A DNA stretch of 44,112 nt from Scytonema sp. UIC 10036 (GTDB lineage Bacteria > Cyanobacteriota > Cyanobacteriia > Cyanobacteriales > Nostocaceae), in contig NZ_WJFC01000103.1 in the NCBI RefSeq assembly GCF_009725235.1, forward strand, positions 1-44,112, read 5' to 3'. The position numbers were made by a program, and so were the translations under genes. Of this stretch, positions 9,129-16,814 are shown one piece after another. The notes under the pieces are model-generated. The model had not been told where the DNA came from, ran no database searches, and saw only the letters and a program-made list of their open reading frames with translations. Every line of letters begins with the position of its first letter. Position 1 is the stretch's first letter.

Positions 9129-9238
9129 AATTGTTAGTGGTTAGTGGTTAGTGGTTAGTGGTTAGTTGTTAGTTGTTAACTGTCACTGGTCACTGGTCAC
9201 TGATTACTGGTCACTGGTCACTGGTCACTGGTCACTGC
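9129..9238. repeat. heptamer array TTAGTGG/TTAGTTG then GGTCACT
   Basis: About five TTAGTGG or TTAGTTG units (9134-9175) are followed by a run of GGTCACT units with one TGATTACT variant (9181-9238). This is the short tandemly repeated sequence class known from heterocystous cyanobacteria. The array runs into the 3' end of the TenA gene and encodes its last codons and stop. Confidence 0.9.
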
Positions 9239-9857
9239 CATAGCTCCATGCTGCTTGGAAAAAATCTTGTTCGCAAAACATAGCATAGCGGTAAGTTGAC
9301 TCTACTAGTGCTGTATGACTGGCATAACTGTCAACCAAACTTTCTAATTGTTGTGTGAGCGGTAAAAAATCATCGCTGCTGTAAGTACAAATCCAATCAC
9401 TATATTGATGGCTGGGAATACCATTAAGAGCTAATTGTTTGCCCAAAAAAGCATACAAACGCATACAAGGGGACATAGCCGCAGCAGTTAAACCTACATC
9501 CCCACTCCAAGCAGTTGATAGTAAAAAATCTGTATAACGACGGGTAGCGACTCCAGGTTCTATACAACGTAAATCGATTTCCCACCGCGCAGCATATCCT
9601 TCATGTAACTTGAGTTCTTGTAAAACCCCATCGGCTAAGGAATGAAACGTTAGAAAATCGGAAAAGTTAGGAACTTTAGCTGCAGCTATGCTGTAAGCAC
9701 GAGCAAAAGCTTCCAAAAAAAACGCATCTTGTCCAACATAGTAGGTAAATTTTTGGCGGGCAAGTGTACCATCCCCTATACCTTGGACAAAAGGATGCTG
9801 AAGACAAGCTTGGGCTATATCTTGATTGGCTTCCCATAAATTACTGGAAAGAGTCAT
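9225..9857 (-). CDS. tenA: TenA family protein (thiaminase II / aminopyrimidine aminohydrolase type)
   Basis: 210 residues, all-helical TenA/PqqC fold. Candidate active-site residues by position: D44 in YYVGQDAFFL, C131 in MSPCMRLYAFLG and E196 in FCEQDFF. Established TenA enzymes hydrolyse aminomethyl-HMP to HMP in thiamine salvage, and the conserved Cys suggests a TenA_C-like enzyme. No thiamine riboswitch is visible nearby; thiL lies 31 kb away on the same strand. The C-terminal residues GSDQ and the TGA are encoded by the GGTCACT heptamer array, so the tail is probably longer or different from relatives. Confidence 0.85.
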   Translation of the reverse strand: MTLSSNLWEANQDIAQACLQHPFVQGIGDGTLARQKFTYYVGQDAFFLEAFARAYSIAAAKVPNFSDFLTFHSLADGVLQELKLHEGYAARWEIDLRCIEPGVATRRYTDFLLSTAWSGDVGLTAAAMSPCMRLYAFLGKQLALNGIPSHQYSDWICTYSSDDFLPLTQQLESLVDSYASHTALVESTYRYAMFCEQDFFQAAWSYGSDQ

Positions 9858-9867
9858 TGATTAGTAG

Positions 9868-9900
9868 ATAGTGGTTGATCGTTAGTGGTTAGTTGTTCGT
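9868..9900. repeat. short TTAGTGG/TTAGTTG remnant upstream of tenA
   Basis: Degenerate copies of the same heptamer family (GTTAGTGGTTAGTTGTTCG) lie just upstream of the TenA start codon at 9857, so the gene is bracketed by the repeat on both sides. Confidence 0.65.
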
Positions 9901-9981
9901 TTAGTAGGTAATAACAATTTTTTAAATCGTTGATTGTATCCTATGTTTGTAGTAGCGCTGTCTTCGCATACATAGGACTTT

Positions 9982-10056
9982 TCATACGTTAGCGCAAGAA
10001 GCCAGTTGTTGTTCGAGTTCTTGCAGTTTCTCTTTGTTGTGCCTGCTTTCTAAAAC
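9982..10056 (-). pseudogene. possible 24-codon C-terminal remnant of an interrupted gene
   Basis: A short minus-strand frame after a TAA reads VLESRHNKEKLQELEQQL and ends six residues later at TGA (9982-9984). The amphipathic, Glu/Lys/Gln-rich sequence looks like genuine coding sequence, but 24 codons is too little to identify a family. It sits just beyond the presumed right end of the IS607 element, which fits a host gene cut by insertion; that is inference. Confidence 0.25.
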
Positions 10057-10084
10057 TTACTCAAACCTACTTACTCTCAAGATT

Positions 10085-10211
10085 CAATAAATTCGATGTT
10101 TAGTTCTTGCTTCAACCAAGGGAGTCGGCTCCTTCTTGTCCACAAGCGTTTTTCCTGCACACCAGGACTTCAACCCCAAGCCAGGGTCACTACGATACTT
10201 TAAATTCTGAA
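10085..10211 (-). ncRNA. candidate omega RNA (reRNA) at the IS607 right end
   Basis: The ~125 nt downstream of the tnpB stop are non-coding and can fold into hairpins: CCTG-GTGTG-CAGG and GGAG-CCGA-CTCC, read on the minus strand. In IS605/IS607 elements the guide RNA for TnpB overlaps the tnpB 3' end and runs to the transposon end. The exact 3' boundary, and therefore the guide, cannot be set from this sequence alone. Confidence 0.4.
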
Positions 10212-11429
10212 TTATAAATCTTTTCCCCTAGAGCGTTTTATGCTCTTTTTTTCTTTAAATGCCGCTAAATGATTATCCGCATTTTTTAAGTTGATAGCAG
10301 CATTTAAATCTCTTGGAATGGAAACTTGACATCCACCACAGTTAAACACTCGTTCGGATAATTTCATATCCTGTTTATGACCGCATTCAGAACAAGTTTT
10401 AGAGCTGGGGAACCATCTATCTACTATTTCAACCTTTGTTCCGTAATGAGATTGCTTGTACTCTAACTGCCTACGAAATTCGTAAAATCCATTATTAGAC
10501 ACAGCTTCAGCTAGTTTATGATTAGCCATCATGCCTTTGACATTTAAATCTTCCAGGCGGATCTGATAATATTTTTTACTGATTTTCGTAGTTGTTTTGT
10601 GCAAAAAATCTTTACGAACGTTAGCTATTTTACTATGTTTTCGACCTAACTCTCTAGAAAATTTCTTGGCATTGTTAGAAGCGCGTATTCCCTTCTTCTT
10701 GCTACCTAACTGTTTGTGACGATTGCGCCACTGCAACTTACTCAGCTTGGTTTTCGCTTGTTTAAGAGTGGTTGGAGCAACTATCGTTGAATTATCACTT
10801 AATGTAGCAAAGGTGGCAACACCTAAATCTATGCCAACTTTTTCAACTTTGTGAATGATGGGTGGAACATGCTCAGCATCAATATTTGAAGACACAAACC
10901 ATCTATCAGCAGTGCGAGATACAGTAAATCTCTGTGACGAATAGTAGTAATCAACTTTTTCTTTTGACTTAACTATTCCGTATCCTGGTAAATTAATATG
11001 TCTTCCTGGTTCAATCACAACGCGATTCGTAAAAGGTAAAGCAGGTTCTCCTTTTTTTGGATAAACGGCATTAGCTTTATAAAGCGTAAATTTATCACCC
11101 TTTTTCTTACTGGCTAAAACTGGGAATTTAGCCAAACCCTTACGCCATCTAGCAATAGCATCAGCTAAATCTTGAAATGCTGATTGATAAATGAGTGAAG
11201 GGTATTTTCTAGTCCAAGCATATTCAGGCAATGTCATTACATGATTCGTAAAGACTTTCTTGATTTCGTTTAAGCGAAATGAGTCAGAAGCTTTTATTCC
11301 CTCGAAACTCCAAGATGCTTTTAACATCTCTAATCCGAAGTTATAAACAAATCTCCTAAACCCTGCCATGCCTCGCATTTTAGAGGTTTCTTTGTTATTT
11401 AATTTCAATTCTCTCTTGAATGCGTACAC
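10212..11429 (-). CDS. tnpB: TnpB RNA-guided nuclease of an IS607-type element
   Basis: 405 residues, full length. The split RuvC active site is intact: D201 (GIDLGVATFATL), E293 (IRLEDLNVKGM) and D374 (IPRDLNAAINL). The zinc ribbon is also complete, C346/C349 (CSEC) and C364/C367 (CGGC). Established TnpB proteins are omega-RNA-guided DNA endonucleases that help retain the transposon. The start is GTG at 11429, preceded by AAGG at a good distance and by an in-frame TAA, so no ATG exists. It follows the recombinase by 37 bp on the same strand. No frameshift or stop, so it is probably functional. Confidence 0.9.
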   Translation of the reverse strand: MYAFKRELKLNNKETSKMRGMAGFRRFVYNFGLEMLKASWSFEGIKASDSFRLNEIKKVFTNHVMTLPEYAWTRKYPSLIYQSAFQDLADAIARWRKGLAKFPVLASKKKGDKFTLYKANAVYPKKGEPALPFTNRVVIEPGRHINLPGYGIVKSKEKVDYYYSSQRFTVSRTADRWFVSSNIDAEHVPPIIHKVEKVGIDLGVATFATLSDNSTIVAPTTLKQAKTKLSKLQWRNRHKQLGSKKKGIRASNNAKKFSRELGRKHSKIANVRKDFLHKTTTKISKKYYQIRLEDLNVKGMMANHKLAEAVSNNGFYEFRRQLEYKQSHYGTKVEIVDRWFPSSKTCSECGHKQDMKLSERVFNCGGCQVSIPRDLNAAINLKNADNHLAAFKEKKSIKRSRGKDL

Positions 11430-11466
11430 GACGTTTACCTTGTTAATTAAAAGACTTTAGCAAGGT

Positions 11467-12087
11467 TTAGGTAGGTTTGTCAATTGATTCTATGAACTTT
11501 TTTAGATCGGCTTTTTTATACCTTCTAAGACCGTATAGCCTACTGCTAAAGCAATGAATTACAGCCATCAGATCTTCTACCATTTCCTGTTGTGGAGATA
11601 AGGACTCTTGATTAGCTACAGTAATTTTACATCCATACCAAGAAGCGAATTCTTCTAAAAAATCAAATCCAAACCGCGCTAAACGATCTTTGTGAGCTAC
11701 TACTATGTGTTTGGTTTCGCCTATTCTGATGGATTTCATTAAATTAATAAATACTTTTCGTTTGAAATTTAATCCTCCACCTATTTCTTTTAGTACTTTT
11801 TCAATAGGTATACCCGCGTTTAAACAAAAAGTCTCCATAGACTTGATTTGCGTTTCGAGTTCCGGCTTTTGGTTATTTGTGCTTACTCGACAATAAATAA
11901 TAGCTTTATTACTTTGGGAGCTAGTCAACTCTAAATTCAAAGCTTTGGCAATATCTGAATCATCATAAAATCGTTGATTGCCCAATCCTCTCTTCGCTGG
12001 TAATTTCCCTTCGCTATCCCAACGTCTGAGTGTCGATACTGATTTTCCTATTAGTTTTGCGAATTCATGTGGTCTATAATTAGACAG
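11467..12087 (-). CDS. tnpA: IS607-family serine recombinase (TnpA), non-ATG start
   Basis: About 206 residues if it starts at CTG 12087. The N-terminus is a MerR-like helix-turn-helix (YRPHEFAKLIGKSVSTLRRW), then LGNQRFY and the resolvase domain with the nucleophilic Ser in YCRVSTNNQ and the KDRLARFGF motif. IS607 TnpA catalyses excision and insertion with little target specificity. In this frame a TGA lies four codons upstream of CTG 12087 and no ATG or GTG occurs before the HTH, so translation must begin at CTG, ATA or an internal TTG (11985), or the start codon has mutated. The TTG start would delete the whole DNA-binding domain. Confidence 0.8.
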   Translation of the reverse strand: MSNYRPHEFAKLIGKSVSTLRRWDSEGKLPAKRGLGNQRFYDDSDIAKALNLELTSSQSNKAIIYCRVSTNNQKPELETQIKSMETFCLNAGIPIEKVLKEIGGGLNFKRKVFINLMKSIRIGETKHIVVAHKDRLARFGFDFLEEFASWYGCKITVANQESLSPQQEMVEDLMAVIHCFSSRLYGLRRYKKADLKKFIESIDKPT

Positions 12088-12132
12088 AAAACCTATTCAT
12101 ACCAGAAAATTATAGGTAAGTATAGATAGGTT

Positions 12133-13725
12133 TTAATCATTAGTCAATATCCTCAACATCATGGCTTCTGTTGCATCTTTAGGTTGCGAGTAGCGCTCGA
12201 TATCGTATTTAACATCGGCAATTTGACCCTGCAACGAGACAATCAGGGATTGAACCTCCAGATTGTCGTAAAACTCTTCTTTTGCGATCGCGCACTCATC
12301 CTTCACCTCGGACGATCCTACAAGCTGTCGCAGAAAAATGGGCGTCGGTAGGGGATTCTGTTTCCAGATTTGTTCGAGTTCTACAGTTGCTTCACAGTCC
12401 GGCAATCTCAATACTAGGGTGCGTCCCGTACCTGTTGGGTTGGAAACCCACTCTATTGGCTCATCTCCTCCTAAGCGGGCAACTGTATCTCCTGCACGCA
12501 CGCACCTTTCTAATCTGCGTGCCAGCGCAGTGAGCAATTGATCCCCGATCGCGTGACCAAGACTATCGTTGATAACTTTAAAGCGATCCACATCTAGGAA
12601 CAGGACAGCAAATCTGTAGTCCGAATGACGCTTTGTTAGCACTAGCGCGCCCTCTACCCTTTCAATAAATAAGGCACGATTTGGCAATCCAGTCAGTGAA
12701 TCGTGAAAAACATCATGAATTAATTGCGCTTCGGCAAGTTTTTGCTCGGTAATATTCAACACCGTACCAATGAAACGTAGCGGTTTTCCGGTGGCATCAT
12801 AGTAGGCTTGCCCTTTTGTCCTCAGCCAGCGTTCAACTTTATCCTCAATGCCGATTGTGCGATACTCAGCATCACAGAAGGCGCTCGACGCAAAATTTAG
12901 TGCCTCCTGAACAATTTCCTTCAGACGATCGCGCTCATCAGGATGTATGCCCTCAAAAAACACCTCTATGCTAATCTCGGCATCAGGCGGTAGCCCAAAC
13001 ATGGCTTTGCAACCGGTATCCCATTTCAATTCTCCTGTAACCAGATTCCAATCCCAGGTTCCCAATTGGGCAGGTGCGATCGCTAGCCGCAAACGGTCTT
13101 CATTCTCTTGCAGTGCTGCATTTACCTGCTCTAACTGGGCAGTTCGTTCGGCAACACGCTGTTCTAGTTCAAAGTTGGCGCGTTGTAAGGCGGCTTCCAA
13201 TTCCCTACGTTCTGTGACATTGGAGTGGGAACTTACCATACGCAACACATCGCCGGCTTCATTCCTGATTGCCTGACCGCGATCGAGAATCCATTTATAG
13301 GTACCGTCCTTACTGCCCTCCAGGGCTAATTTCAAGCGCTCCTCGCTTTCTTGTAGGGCGGCTTGGGTCTTTTTTTGCTCTGTTATGTCACGAGCAACGC
13401 AATACATGACTCCCCGGTCAATCTGTGGCGCTCCTGTCCATGCCAGGCATCGGTAGCAGCCATCCTTTGTACGATAACGATTATTGAAATTAATTGTTGG
13501 TATCCCCGTATTCCACTTCTCCATTTCTGCCAGCGTGGCAGAGTGGTCGTCTGGATGCACGAAGTTCAAAAAAGAACTGGCTAATAATTCTGCTTCTGAG
13601 TAGCCGAGGGTTTCGGTAAACATGGGATTGATCCGCTTAAAGTAACCATCCATACTAATGACCGACAGCAGATCGAGCGATCGCTCAAAGAAAAAAGCTT
13701 CTTCGGATAAAACTAATTTATTCAT
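12133..13725 (-). CDS. PAS-GGDEF protein, chimeric and probably inactive as a cyclase
   Basis: 530 residues. PAS1 ~5-120. The second PAS appears internally deleted: its opening (LALEGSKDGT, 132-142) jumps straight to its last strands (YKWILDRGQA...VTERR, 143-174). A coiled coil spans ~176-206 and PAS3 ~208-330. A GGDEF domain starts at ~338 (HDSLTGLPNRALF, LDVDRFKVIND) and is intact to GGDE (419-422). At residue 423 (around base 12459) it changes to an unrelated tail of ~108 residues (PIEWVSNPTGTGRTLVLRLP...) that I do not recognise, so the motif reads GGDEP and the last third of the cyclase is missing. A sensor without cyclase activity is the likely outcome. The gene ends ~45 bp from the IS607 element. 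Confidence 0.75.
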   Translation of the reverse strand: MNKLVLSEEAFFFERSLDLLSVISMDGYFKRINPMFTETLGYSEAELLASSFLNFVHPDDHSATLAEMEKWNTGIPTINFNNRYRTKDGCYRCLAWTGAPQIDRGVMYCVARDITEQKKTQAALQESEERLKLALEGSKDGTYKWILDRGQAIRNEAGDVLRMVSSHSNVTERRELEAALQRANFELEQRVAERTAQLEQVNAALQENEDRLRLAIAPAQLGTWDWNLVTGELKWDTGCKAMFGLPPDAEISIEVFFEGIHPDERDRLKEIVQEALNFASSAFCDAEYRTIGIEDKVERWLRTKGQAYYDATGKPLRFIGTVLNITEQKLAEAQLIHDVFHDSLTGLPNRALFIERVEGALVLTKRHSDYRFAVLFLDVDRFKVINDSLGHAIGDQLLTALARRLERCVRAGDTVARLGGDEPIEWVSNPTGTGRTLVLRLPDCEATVELEQIWKQNPLPTPIFLRQLVGSSEVKDECAIAKEEFYDNLEVQSLIVSLQGQIADVKYDIERYSQPKDATEAMMLRILTND

Positions 13726-14114
13726 AAGTGAGGCAACAATATCTCCGAGGTCATAATAGAAGCAGATAAAGCGAAATTATTGTAAAGCAGCCACGATAAC
13801 CAGGGTTTTTAGTCTTCGATACAATTGTAATAATGTAATAATGATTAAATAAAATATAATAAATTACTTTTTCAAAATCGATGAAACTTTAACTAAATGA
13901 GGCGGCGAGAGGGTCAATGGAAGAATGAGTACTTCAGAGCTTCGCTGAACCCCTCGCCGCTAATTAGACAATTATGTTTTTACTTGTCCCCAAGTATGCT
14001 GAAACAAAGGATAAAACCGCACGTTGTTTTGCCAGTTTTCACTCACCCTACTCACAACTTTGGTGGGATTTAGCCCTACCAACTAACAACTAACAACTAA
14101 CAACCAACTAAGTA
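13726..14114. other. intergenic region with a GC-rich stem and heptamer repeats
   Basis: About 390 bases without a gene. GCGGCGAGAGGG (13904-13915) and CCCCTCGCCGC (13951-13961) could pair as a long-looped stem between the two minus-strand genes. The region closes with CCCTACC and a run of AACTAAC/AACAACT heptamers (14072-14110) that abuts the 3' end of the next gene. Confidence 0.5.
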
Positions 14115-14888
14115 TTAAAATGGCAAAAATTGCAGTAAGAGGGAACCAATACTTCCTACAAAATCAACAAAAGTGGGTTTGGCTGGTTTGAGTGCAGGAT
14201 CTGTGTAGGGTGTTTGTAATTCTTGGATAAATGCTTGCGCTGTTTGCATTCCTGCGGCGTTCTTTTCAGATGTAAATAACTTGTCTGCGACTTGGGCGTC
14301 TTGGAATGCACCTTGTCTGTCCATGCTTTGATAGCGGGCTATACCACGAGCAAGATATGCACCTGCATAATCGGGTTTGGTTGCGATCGCCTGAGTAAAA
14401 TAGTCAATAGCTGCCTGATGGTTTCCTTTTTGTGCTTCTGCTACACCCCAAGCATAAAATTCTTCTGGTTTAGCACTTTGTAAGGGTATGCCTGTCGCGC
14501 CTTGCACGTTAGCACTGTTGATATTTGTACTTGTTAACTCTGCATTATAAAGATAGCTACGTCTTAGATCGGTACCTACTAAACTCGCGCCAGTGAGTTT
14601 GGCAGCGCTCAGGTTAGCACCAAAGAAACTCGCGCCGCTCAAGTTAGCATTTCTTAAATCGGCACCGATTAAGTTAGCACGGCTGAGGTTAGCCCCTACA
14701 AGATTGGCTCCGTTCAAATCTGCCCCCGATAAGTCAGCCATAACCAAACCAGCACCGGATAAATCGCATCCCGAACATTTTTTGCTAGCAAGTAATTGTC
14801 TGATATGTTCGGGATTTGCTGCTTGGGCAGTTTGACTGAGGCTGAGAATAGTTAAAAATGCGGTTGTAGCTAAAATTTGGCTTTTCAT
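14115..14888 (-). CDS. exported pentapeptide-repeat and TPR protein
   Basis: 257 residues. Residues 1-23 are a Sec signal peptide ending ...SQTAQA-A. A short head with CSGC (38-41) leads into pentapeptide repeats (~42-130: ADLSGADLNGANLVGANL...). TPR-like helices (~143-215) include AQKGNHQAAIDYFTQAIATKPDYAGAYLARG read in two segments. A hydrophobic C-terminus (VDFVGSIGSLLLQFLPF) ends it. It is predicted to act in the periplasm or thylakoid lumen as a protein-binding scaffold; the partner is unknown. ATG 14888 is the natural start because the signal peptide begins there. Confidence 0.8.
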   Translation of the reverse strand: MKSQILATTAFLTILSLSQTAQAANPEHIRQLLASKKCSGCDLSGAGLVMADLSGADLNGANLVGANLSRANLIGADLRNANLSGASFFGANLSAAKLTGASLVGTDLRRSYLYNAELTSTNINSANVQGATGIPLQSAKPEEFYAWGVAEAQKGNHQAAIDYFTQAIATKPDYAGAYLARGIARYQSMDRQGAFQDAQVADKLFTSEKNAAGMQTAQAFIQELQTPYTDPALKPAKPTFVDFVGSIGSLLLQFLPF

Positions 14889-14994
14889 ATGCGAAAATGC
14901 GTGCTTTTTTCCTGACCTAGTTGAAAATCAGGAAAATGGTTTATAATTTTTGCGTACTGTTCTCAGCAGTTTTACTGCCGTAAAAGTACTTATT

Positions 14995-15141
14995 TTAATT
15001 TTTCTGCGGCGTCAGAGTCATAACAGTTTGACTTTGCGCTGTTCTTGCAGTGGGTGTTCGCCAAGAAGAAGACAAGCCCAGTTCAGCAAATAAACTTAGG
15101 GAAAAGGTTAAGATAGCAGCTAGCAATAGTTTTTCAATCAT
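14995..15141 (-). CDS. 48-residue small secreted or membrane peptide
   Basis: ATG at 15141, TAA at 14995-14997. A strong Shine-Dalgarno-like TGGGGGAA lies six to nine bases upstream. The peptide opens MIEKLLLAAILTFSLSLFAE, a basic-then-hydrophobic signal or anchor, and continues with a Ser/Thr/Arg/Gln-rich tail (SSSWRTPTARTAQSQT, then MTLTPQKN). It lies between two pentapeptide genes on the same strand. No family recognised; the coding call rests on the ribosome binding site plus the signal-like N-terminus. Confidence 0.5.
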   Translation of the reverse strand: MIEKLLLAAILTFSLSLFAELGLSSSWRTPTARTAQSQTVMTLTPQKN

Positions 15142-15309
15142 AATAGTTCCCCCAGAGTCAATATTCAAGTTGGTTTATATCTTCCGGTTAAAATAATTTA
15201 TTTGACTTCAACCTAAGAGATAAACAAGTAAGGGGAAAATGATATATATCTTGTACCTTAGTGACACTAGTCACAGTACAAGACAAAAGCTGACTGCCTA
15301 TAAATTGCC

Positions 15310-15939
15310 CTATGGTAAAGTTGCACCACTGAGGTTAGCACCGTCTAAAAGAGTTCCATTTAAACGAGCTCCCTCAAGGTTAGCATCATCAAGATTAGCT
15401 CCTCTTAAGTCGGCACTACTTAGATTAGCATTGGTCAGATTGGCATTGTCAAGATTGGCACCACTGAGATTTGCATTGCTTAAATTAACACCGCTTAAGT
15501 TAGAATTGGCAAGATTAGCACCAGCAAGGATTGCACCGCTTAAATCAACATTTGTTAAATCCGCATTCTGAAGATTTGCACCCCCTAAATGGGCGTTCTG
15601 CAGTTTCATGCCTTGCAAGTTCTTTCCTTGCCAATTAACACCACCAAGGTTTTTTCCCGGTTCGTTTTGCTGCTTTGTAACTGGTGGTGCTGCCCGTGAT
15701 GCTTCTAGTTCTGGTACAGATATATCTGTTCCTGTTGACGAAATAGATGTGTCTATAGGTAGTTGTGAGGTATCTGCCTCAACCACTAACGTGTCTTGTG
15801 AAGAATTATCTACCGTTCCCATTCTTGGCTGTAAACCATTTAGAGCCGTGTAAACTCCCATTCCAGCTAGAAGAATTGCTCCCGTCATGACAGATGAAAG
15901 GGTAAAAAGCAATCTTTGTCGCTGTTTGGTGGGATACAT
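15310..15939 (-). CDS. membrane-anchored pentapeptide-repeat protein
   Basis: 209 residues from ATG 15939, which has GAGG eight bases upstream; a TTG 19 codons earlier (15996) is less likely. A basic head (MYPTKQRQR) precedes one membrane helix (~10-32), a Ser/Thr-rich linker (~35-100) and then ~20 pentapeptides (ANLQNADLTNVDLSGAIL...GANLSGATLP) to the C-terminus. It is predicted to be a periplasmic or lumenal beta helix tethered to the membrane. With the exported pentapeptide-TPR protein and the small peptide it forms a same-strand group. Function unknown. Confidence 0.8.
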   Translation of the reverse strand: MYPTKQRQRLLFTLSSVMTGAILLAGMGVYTALNGLQPRMGTVDNSSQDTLVVEADTSQLPIDTSISSTGTDISVPELEASRAAPPVTKQQNEPGKNLGGVNWQGKNLQGMKLQNAHLGGANLQNADLTNVDLSGAILAGANLANSNLSGVNLSNANLSGANLDNANLTNANLSSADLRGANLDDANLEGARLNGTLLDGANLSGATLP

Positions 15940-16301
15940 TTGCCGTGCCTCAATTTTTGGAATACGAGTAGTGTAACTGATAAAATTTTGACGCAAGATA
16001 CCGTCAATGTCTATCAGGGAGCAGCGAGAAGTAACCAGTGACCATTTTTATCTGCTCTAGTGTACCCAGTTTATGAGGGGGTTTTCAAGAAATAAATTCT
16101 GCTATTCCCTCACTAGCTATTATGAACTGAGTCTATCAGGATAAATGGAAAAACTTTTTTTCACAGATGCCTTCTGCCTTGTTGAAATCAAACAAATAGG
16201 TAGAAAAATAGAATCAATCTTACACTATATAAACACATCTGAAATCCTTACATATGACAAATGGCAATTCTAACTAGTTCACTTTAATTTTGCCGACTGA
16301 C

Positions 16302-16532
16302 TTAATTCATATCTTGTTCCTCCTCATCCTCATCACATATTGTCAAAACTTCAGGCGAACAGCGTTTAATAACCACAACAATTTCTTGTGCTCCTTCATC
16401 AGTTAAATCTTCAACGTAGCCAGAGTAAGCAATAACTGCCTCTTCACGATTTAAAAAAGGACCAAAATAATAAATACATTGCGGCTTAGTTGTCATAATT
16501 TCAACCCACCAATCTTCAGTACTTTTTTGCAT
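16302..16532 (-). CDS. DUF1816 domain protein
   Basis: 76 residues with the pattern I associate with DUF1816 in cyanobacteria: WWVEIMTTKPQCIYYFGPF, then EEA and the YVEDLTDEGAQEI segment. The C-terminus is strongly acidic (CDEDEEEQDMN). The family is small, soluble, largely confined to cyanobacteria and of unknown function. Monocistronic by appearance; the downstream gene is 360 bp away. Confidence 0.75.
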   Translation of the reverse strand: MQKSTEDWWVEIMTTKPQCIYYFGPFLNREEAVIAYSGYVEDLTDEGAQEIVVVIKRCSPEVLTICDEDEEEQDMN

Positions 16533-16814
16533 ATCTATAACAAAAGCGCTTTTCTAATATTACACATCTTTTATACTATTTTTTCTCGGAGATTTTTGTG
16601 CGATCGCATCTCTATTAACAAATAAAAAAAACACTTCTCATTTTGTTAACTTTTCTTAATGGATTTTATAAAGGGATAAAGCTAATACTCCTGATAGATA
16701 GAAAATTTATTCCAAGGGATTGATGGAAATTAAATAAAAATCTGTAGAAATAGAATTAATAGCATTAAAAAAAATGTGCCAATTTAAAGTTGTTTCTTAT
16801 TGAGGTAAGAGGGC

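Larger units (their letters stand above)
10085..12095 (-). mobile_element. IS607-type insertion sequence (tnpA serine recombinase + tnpB)
   Basis: A serine recombinase and an intact TnpB on the same strand, 37 bp apart, plus a structured non-coding tail define an IS607-type element. These elements lack terminal inverted repeats and do not make target duplications, so the limits are approximate. The left side begins close to the recombinase start (~12,090), only ~40 bp from the 3' end of the chimeric GGDEF gene. The right side ends somewhere near 10,060-10,090. Confidence 0.75.

Noticed and set aside
9129..9238. Possible CRISPR array in the heptamer repeats
   Set aside because: Units are seven bases with no unique spacers; they are short tandem repeats, not a CRISPR.
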